NCBI GenBank assembly: GCA_002224055.1
Contig: AZLU01000005.1
Location: 310,001 to 374,000, forward strand
DNA length: 64,000 bases
Direction: 5' to 3'
From: Pezizomycotina sp. ARF18
Lineage: Eukaryota; Ascomycota
The position numbers and the translations under genes are program-made. Positions within the stretch are counted from its first letter, which is position 1. Every line of letters begins with the position of its first letter. The notes under the pieces were generated by a model. It searched no databases. It was not told where the DNA came from and was given only the letters and a program-made list of their open reading frames with translations. Below, one piece after another: positions 58,163 through 64,000 of the stretch.

Positions 58163-58850
58163 TCAGAACCAAGGATAGAATGCACAATCGATTACACACG
58201 CGGTGCGATAGCGCTGGAGGAGAACGTAGAGCGTCGGGGTCTCTTCCTCGTCTTCGTCGTCGTTCTCGGGTGCATTCTCGTCTCTTCGTCGTCGGGCGGG
58301 GGAGGGCGGATGGAGCCGTACGAGAGGCGGGCTCCAGAAGGCGGCGACATTGGAGAAAGCGGAGGGGTTACGGAGATGAGCGGTCGCTCCGGGGGTTGAG
58401 ACTCCCGGACGTACTGCTAGTGCTCGTGGAAGAAGTGCCCTCAGGAACATCCTTGGAATTAACGGCGAGACATTCGGTACCGTTCGTACCTGTGTTGCCG
58501 AGAATTCTGGCGCTCCGGCCCGGACGGGTTGACTTTGTCCTTATCCTCCGCCGATGAAACCGTTCCAGACAGCGCAACGACCGCCGTGGTGGTCGTTTCT
58601 CCCTCAATCCTATTATCCGTACCTTTGCCACCGATGAGCTGCTCGTTCATGTCTGCTCCGTCGTCGACGTTCCTGTTCGCGTTGTCCTTGAACGTGTTCG
58701 GGTTCTCGTTGATCTCATGGTTTCGACCTGCGTCACTCGCGGATACTTGCTCTCGTGCCCGAGCTTCGATCGATGATCTAGCAAGATTGGAAAGTGAATT
58801 TTGTCACAGAATGTTAGCCCTACGCAACGATGTTGTCTCTTAGCAGGCTT
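58163..58850 (-). CDS. Low-complexity Asn/Ser/Pro-rich protein
   Basis: Unrecognised. Reading from about 58850: a helix (SLSNLARSSIEARAREQVSA), an Asn-rich part (INENPNTFKDNANRNVDDGA), a Thr/Ser part (EGETTTTAVVALSGTVSSAE), then a Ser/Thr linker in a second frame (TSSTSTSSTSGSLNPRSDRS) and a Pro-rich part (PPLSPMSPPSGARLSYGSIR). The end, in a third frame, is DENAPENDDEDEEETPTLYV and YRTACVIDCAFYPWF at 58163. The 5' end is not defined: an upstream minus-strand piece at about 59090-59040 reads YTTEINEADERIKARD and could be an earlier exon. Composition suggests a disordered protein. Frames are offset. Confidence 0.35.
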
Positions 58851-59733
58851 GCTGGAACAATGAACGGGTGGGTACTTGCTTTCTTGCTTCTTGTCTACTT
58901 ATTCTTTTCCCTTGCCTACTCTATTGATAGATAGTTCTTGTTTAATAGTAGATGCAAACAGACAGGAATAAACAAGAACTGGTTGAGTAAATCATTAAAA
59001 TTACTTTTCGTGCGCTCAGTCGCGGGCTTTGATCCTTTCGTCGGCTTCGTTGATCTCAGTCGTGTAAGTGAGACTAATGGCTTCTACTTGTTCTTCATTC
59101 TCAGGTTCAGAGCGTATCTAGGCTTTGTCTTTAACTATCTATACGATAGGTGATAGACACTTACCTGGAAGCCAGAGCTAGACGAAATTACTGATTTGTA
59201 TCACATCAGACCGACAAAATATCTTATAAGTTTGGCAAATTTGACGTTCGCTCTGTGAACAAGTAGTAAGATACTTGATCCAAAAACAGACAATACGGAT
59301 ATCTAGTTATCAGAGTTTCATAGCTACTGCTGAGTCTAAGACCACAGGCTCGAGGTCAGCACGATTGTCTACCTATATGCCATTTAGGCATCAATACACC
59401 TAATTACGTTTACAAAATTCTTATACCTACGCTTCTAGGCTATTAGAAAGACGTACTGCATCACCAGGCGTCAAATCGAAGCCCACCCCGCGGGTGCCAC
59501 AAATTGAAGCGCCACATGTACATGCACAAATGCCAATGAATACTCGCTATTTCTGAGAGAATAGTAATGCCAGTATTTCTTCAAAGAAAGCCTGTTGATA
59601 TTCTCACCCGGCATGAGCATGCTTGAAAATCTCTTATTCTGGTATGGCATGTGAAAGCTGTTTTAGAGAAATATTATAATATAATATCACATCCAAGACA
59701 AAATTTGGCAGCAGTCAGACGCCATTCAGTCTT
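58851..59733. other. Intergenic, with a possible upstream exon
   Basis: Minus-strand pieces EINEADERIKARD (about 59080-59040) and GFDLTPGDAVRLSNSLEA followed by a GTAGGT donor (about 59475-59420) look exon-like but could not be joined. No complete gene seen. Confidence 0.35.
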
Positions 59734-60272
59734 TTATATCCACTTCATGGCGGAGGCTACTCCGAAGCCTATCAACAGCAATATGATGAATACTACCACA
59801 ACAGATACGATAATGGCCTCAAATAGTTGAAACCTGAGTCTTGCATTTTCCCTTTCTAACCACATTTGGGTAAATTCTTCCTCTCTTTCATGTCGTATGG
59901 CGCGCGATCGAGACGAGAGTGGATCATGTCCGTTGACAGCTCTGAGCTGGGCGTGGGTCGGATCTGGAGTCATAGAAGGCGATCGAAAAAGCAGCGGGGT
60001 CTCTTCTGAAAACAAGGAACCGCGTGCGCTCCCGGTAGAGATGTAGGTAGTTTGGAGTAGCTGCGTAACCCTGTCTGTAAGCTACCAGAAGTTAGGTCGT
60101 TTTCATCCGGTATGAGGGCTGACGCTGTTGTGGGCAATCCTATAACACTTTCAAATCCACCACTGGTTCCCAAGGCAGTCCTAAGGCTGGAGGTAGGTGA
60201 ATCGACGTTGATAGGCGCGTTGGGTTTTGGATCCTCTCCCTTGCTGAATCTCTTTTCAAGTTCCTCTGCCAT
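59734..60272 (-). CDS. Tail-anchored membrane protein, about 180 residues
   Basis: From ATG 60272 the product begins MAEELEKRFSKGEDPKPNAP and continues Ser/Thr/Pro-rich (SSLRTALGTSGGFESVIGLP). After a frame offset near 60000 it reads EETPLLFRSPSMTPDPTHAQ, where ETPLLF looks like an acidic dileucine-type sorting signal. A charged helix (HEREEEFTQMWLERENARLR) leads into one strong membrane helix at the very end (AIIVSVVVVFIILLLIGFGV, then ASAMKWI, stop 59734). A single C-terminal helix with a cytosolic N-terminus is typical of tail-anchored proteins (SNARE-like topology), though no SNARE heptads are clear. The next gene upstream has the same layout. Confidence 0.55.
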
Positions 60273-60806
60273 TTTTCTGCTTTCCTGTTTATCAGTTCAC
60301 GCTTTAAGTATTTGGTGTCAATTTAGTTCGAGAAAGGCGAGTAAGAATGACAGAAATACCCAGCTAGTGAAATTCTTCGAAGTACTATTACATAGAACGC
60401 AAGTTCTCAAGAGCTTTAGGGGATTTATATCTACTCCTTGCCAGGAAACACTTCATATATCACAAAAGATCATATCATAAGGCTGCAAGGCTTAGTGACT
60501 GATCTAGAAATTATAAGGGCATGGCAGGAAATGAGCCGTTCACCCAGAAACATCGTGTTCAAATGTCACATTATAGCATCATGTTCTGTTGTATGGTCCC
60601 GAGTGGCCTTAAAATATCGCTGCGAATTTACACCTAGCTCTTCAGTAACAAAGTGTCGGTGGAACAGCAATACCAAACTAAAGAGATAAGGCTGTTAAAA
60701 AGGTAGGAACGCAAATATGTGCTAGTTGGGAAAACTGCTCCTAGTGTATATAATGAAACAAGCAATTTATGTCGTAAATCGAAATTCATATATTCTGAAA
60801 GTGTAC
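60273..60806. other. Intergenic
   Basis: Between two minus-strand genes. An ATG frame at 60438 is a chance opening. Nothing recognised. Confidence 0.5.
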
Positions 60807-61271
60807 CTATGCCGCCGTTCCAATCTCGTACCTCACCTTATCCGTAACGAACTTCAACCTCCAAAAGACGATTACGAATAGTGTGCCAAAGAAAAATACG
60901 TAAGCATTCCCTAGGGCAATGAGCAGCCTATTTCTCCGTGCCCTATTAGCCACTGCGTTGTGCTGCTGCGCTCCTCCTTGTCGATATCGTACGCCGGCGG
61001 AGGCGATAGTTCATCGCCACAGTTCTCGCTGCATTGTCTCGACAACCGCTCTGCCATCCCCGTGATGACGGTACGGCTGTAGCATTTCGGCGCCTCGTGG
61101 GCTCGAGGAATGGTGAAAGATTTGATAGGGTGGTAGCAGTAGGAGTTTGGGGTTTCTTTCGTTTGGTGGAGGAATGGGGGAGGTGGTGGATGTAGGGGAT
61201 TTCTCGCTGCTCTTGCGTTGCGACGCTTCAACAGCCATTACGGCGGCGCCCCAGTGCTGACCGAGAACCAT
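60807..61271 (-). CDS. Second tail-anchored membrane protein, about 150 residues
   Basis: From ATG 61271: MVLGQHWGAAVMAVEASQRK and a Ser/Pro/Thr-rich stretch (SPTSTTSPIPPPNERNP). A second frame gives SYCYHPIKSFTIPRAHEAPK, ERLSRQCSENCGDELSPPPA and YDIDKEER, where PPPAYD resembles a PPxY-type WW-binding motif. A third frame gives ANRARRNRLLIALGNAYVFF and FGTLFVIVFWRLKFVTDKVR, one membrane helix near the C-terminus, ending EIGTAA at 60807. Topology and size are like the gene downstream, suggesting a related pair or a common sorting route. Three frames are needed, so the model is provisional. Confidence 0.45.
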
Positions 61272-62146
61272 AGTGACTCTGTGTTTGCTTTGAGACTGCT
61301 GTTTATAACGATGTTTTGAGGACGTTGAGTTTAGTTAGCTAACTGCTTTGTGGTCGATGGTAACAAGAAGTCTGTACTTCATTGAAGATACAAGTATTTA
61401 TATATCTTCTGAGTATGGATAGATATCTTAAGTTATAAAAATCAAGGTTATGGGCTGTATTCACACAAGCAAGAAATAACAGACCAGACGCCAATGGCAA
61501 AACTACAACGAAGTCAGCACGAGTTGATTATGCCAGTCCTTCAAAACATGTTACAACAAGCAAAATTCGTATAAAAACCAGGTTGGTGATACAAAAAACG
61601 CTTCTCTCAACGTTTCTTTTACAAATGGAAGGTGTGGTATGACGAATCGGGTTATATATGGAGCCACGGTAAATGTTTCTCGGCAGCCAGCAGATGTTTG
61701 TGAGAGGCTCCTCGAATCTTCAAGAGCTCCGGGAATCAAACAAAGACTTCACAAGCTGAATCAAGGCCATTAGCTAGATCAAAAATGTAAAGAATCATAA
61801 AAGCTATCATTCTCAGAGCTTAAGCTGCGGCGGTTGCCATGACTTGACTCGATGTTGGGTAGAAGAAACTGCCGAAGCTTTGCTACGATACTGTTAAATA
61901 TCAAATACGCGTTCTATCTTTGAAGGTTTGTACTACATACGTAATTTTGTCTGGGATTGGTCTCTGTAGATGCATTCAATAGTTATTTCCTCTTGCCTAC
62001 AGGTCGTAGTAGTAAGATTCGGGATAACGTCCACCCGAGGACCGAAAATTTTCTCCCCTCTTATTCTGCTATTCTCCCTTCTTGATTACTCCCAATCCTA
62101 CTACTAACGAAATCTACCTAGTCTCGGCATGACTCGGAGCTAACGA
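61272..62146. other. Intergenic
   Basis: No gene recognised. Promoter side of the tail-anchored gene and 3' flank of the secreted protein. Confidence 0.5.
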
Positions 62147-62476
62147 TCACGCACTATCCCTTGCTACCGGTTGCTGCCATTTGCTATCTATCTCTCCGCA
62201 CCGGCTGAGGCCACCTAGTATCGCGGCGCCACGATACGATACCATCCTTAGCGTCGCCTGCGTGGTTCTCTCGAGTGGACACGACGCGAGGCATGTGGTT
62301 GTCGCTGGCTTCCACATCGCGGCGACCTGGTCCGCGGCCTTCGCTAAGTTCGACGGCACCTGGTCCGTGATTATCGCGTGCGGAGACAGACCCTGGCCGA
62401 TGGCCTTCGTTAGTATGGCAGCGGTGAGCGCGGTGGCGCTGAGGGAGATGATCGTGAGGAGAAATGAGGTCTTCAT
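62147..62476 (-). CDS. Small secreted protein
   Basis: An uninterrupted 109-codon frame from ATG 62476 to a stop at 62147. Residues 1-20 are a clear signal peptide (MKTSFLLTIISLSATALTAA). The mature part has a helix (SNLAKAADQVAAMW), TTTCLASCPLERTTQATLRM with two close cysteines, a third Cys in GGLSRCGEIDSKW and a polar end. No family recognised. The upstream TATAA-like word AAAAGGGACTAC/TTTTATAAG lies near 62613-62622. Candidate effector or wall-associated protein; function unknown. Confidence 0.5.
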   Translation of the reverse strand: MKTSFLLTIISLSATALTAAILTKAIGQGLSPHAIITDQVPSNLAKAADQVAAMWKPATTTCLASCPLERTTQATLRMVSYRGAAILGGLSRCGEIDSKWQQPVARDSA

Positions 62477-62880
62477 AGTTAGACGACAGGTGTCTTGAAT
62501 GATTCTCAAGTTAGGTGGCTCAGTAGAATATGGTGAGGGGTGTTGAGGAGGTCTTCAGTGATTCTTTTGAGGAAATGAAGGTGGATGGTATCGGATGAAG
62601 GCGGTCGTAGTCCCTTTTATAAGCCTTAAAGTTTTGTGTTTCACTTACTCGCATTGTTTAGTGAGAGAGAAAGGCTGTTATTTCTTATGGGTTTCGTGAG
62701 ATCACTGTACAGTGCACCTACAGTGCCGCGGCTCGGGCTCGGATTGATCCTTTACAAATACAATAGGATATTTCTACTGTGAGGCAGAGGATTAGTCGAG
62801 ATAGTATGAGCAGGGATTATCTATAAGACATGGACCAATATAGTTCCAACCAAATCCTACAAAAAGGATCTGCAGACCGG
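62477..62880. other. Intergenic
   Basis: Promoter of the secreted protein. Contains TTATAAG (minus TATAA) near 62618. Nothing else seen. Confidence 0.5.
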
Positions 62881-63210
62881 CTAGAGCAACGCCGCAAAGT
62901 CTTTGGAAACTATAGAACCTTTCCACGAAGCTCGCATTTCGTGCCAAGGGGCCCACATGGCAGAATAGCACCCTAGTACGGCTAATAAATTGTCACGCTC
63001 TTTTTCAGTGATTTTGGGCAGCTCGACGATCCTGTGAGGGGATTTCTCCCTTCTGTATAAGAGATTGTAGAGTGGCAGGGGTACAACGTGGGCATATCGC
63101 TTACGGCTTCTTCGTTTCATGAGAATCCCAGAATTCAGGATAAAGTAGGACTCAGCCACGGCTCTAGTTATTCATTACTCACGTCTTCGGAGGACTCTGG
63201 CGGAGGCCAT
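62881..63210 (-). CDS. Small basic orphan protein
   Basis: A 92-codon frame without internal stops: AESYFILNSGILMKRRSRKR, YAHVVPLPLYNLLYRREKSP, HRIVELPKITEKERDNLLAV and LGCYSAMWAPWHEMRASWKG, ending FAALL at 62881. No ATG opens it. An ATG at 63210 in another frame (MASARVLRRRE) just upstream may be the start. The product is basic, with no signal peptide. The family is not recognised; it may be the 3' part of a larger, decayed gene. Confidence 0.35.
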
Positions 63211-63654
63211 ATTATCGAATTTGAGTAATAAGGATCTTATAAGCATTTTGGGTCTAGAATATAGCAAGACGATGCGTATAAGGCTACTAGCAGCGATATA
63301 AACTCTCAGTCTACGAGAGGCCGGGACAAATGATACTTTTTAAATGGCATTTCTGATCATTTAAACTTTCGGGTTGATAATTAATACCTTCGGAATACTC
63401 CTTCGTGGATCAAGGCAGTTTGTTAAGAGGTGAAAAGAGTCACGGAGATATATTTAAAAATTTCTTGAGATAATATTTACATATCAATATAGCTCAAAGC
63501 CCTCTGAAAAGAGGCTGGCAAATACTAAAGAAATTTTATAAAACTTTTTCTTCGGGGTAGATATATAAGAAAGTATTGGGTCCTGTGCAAAGCAGCCCCG
63601 GAGGACCGCCAAGACTAACTACCGCGGAACGGCAGTACCAAACAGCGTACAGTC
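63211..63654. other. Intergenic
   Basis: 3' flank of the methyltransferase gene. AT-rich, nothing recognised. Confidence 0.5.
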
Positions 63655-64000
63655 TCAAACCGAGGGTTTCGGCTCCTCGAGCGGCTTTTGTCCCACGTAT
63701 AATGACTGGATAAATGTTAGAAGATTTCTCCGATACATATGTCGAAACATAACATAAACACGGATCGTAACACTTACAATGGATAATACCGATGAATCTT
63801 CCTACTCTGCTTCAAACTCTTCCTAACTCCCTCCAACATCTCGTCCAGCTCCTCTTTACTCATCCCCCCAACCCCAGCAAGAGCATGAAACTAACAGCTT
63901 CCAACCCTTCTTCCATAAAAACTTGATATATCAACCCAACCTCCTTCAGCCGTTTATCCTTCGCCCATGCGCCGACGGGAACGTTGAATACTTTCTGGTT
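63655..64000 (-). CDS. LaeA/UmtA-type SAM-dependent methyltransferase, C-terminal part
   Basis: Cut by the window edge; only the last roughly 90 residues are inside. It reads QKVFNVPVGAWAKDKRLKEV, GLIYQVFMEEGLEAVSF, then after a frame offset ALAGVGGMSKEELDEMLEGV, RKSLKQSRKIHRYYP. An intron (GTAAGTG near 63775 to TTATCCAG near 63707) leads to SLYVGQKPLEEPKPSV and a stop at 63655. These match in order the C-terminal end of fungal LaeA/UmtA-like methyltransferases: the 'PVGxWPKDxxLKEIG' strand, GLEGxSLAL, W(S/T)xEExxxxLxxVRxxLKxxxIHxYxP and the terminal Y-G-Q-K-P. Such enzymes are common orphans or regulators of secondary metabolism. The SAM-binding motifs lie outside the window. Confidence 0.7.

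Overview
The window reads as nuclear DNA of a filamentous ascomycete (Pezizomycotina). The evidence is short GT..AG introns with GTAAGT-type donors, F-box proteins, a fungal rhodopsin/PTH11-like membrane protein, a 'PDIxGxGV' fungal membrane family, a DUF7587-type pair, an SREBP-type bHLH factor, a LaeA/UmtA-type methyltransferase end at the right edge, and many small secreted cysteine-rich proteins. I cannot place it to class. No rRNA, tRNA, CRISPR array or virus-like element was recognised.

Layout. 0-5 kb: a rhodopsin-like membrane protein (+), a coiled-coil protein (+), an F-box protein (-) and an orphan (-). 5-15 kb: a polytopic membrane protein (6.9-8.8, +), a small four-TM MARVEL-like protein (10.8-11.4, +), an F-box-like/zinc-knuckle protein (12.3-12.7, -) and a Cys-containing orphan (13.8-14.4, -). 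15-18 kb: a CxxC zinc-type small protein, a secreted helical protein and a doubtful gene. 18-23 kb is mostly empty. 23.3-24.8 kb (-) holds a HeH/SAP-domain acidic nuclear protein. 26.6-29.3 kb holds two tandem paralogues of an undescribed coiled-coil family.

29.9-30.5 kb holds an intact-looking hAT-type MITE with an 8-bp target duplication. It lies at the edge of a cluster (30.8-41.3 kb) of seven small secreted or Cys-rich genes. Four of these share a C-CC-C-C-CC-C framework, and in all four an intron splits the codon of the fourth framework cysteine. 42.9-47.0 kb holds two tandem DUF7587-type paralogues. 50.4-51.3 kb holds the bHLH factor behind a very long pyrimidine-rich leader. 51-58 kb is gene-poor. 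58-64 kb (-) holds a low-complexity protein, two neighbouring tail-anchored membrane proteins, a small secreted protein, an orphan and the methyltransferase end.

A caution applies throughout. Almost every long gene reads cleanly only if the frame shifts by one base at one or more short homopolymers. This happens in unrelated, otherwise well-conserved genes, so uncorrected assembly indels are the simplest explanation; widespread gene decay is the alternative. Boundaries below are therefore outer limits, not exact CDS models.
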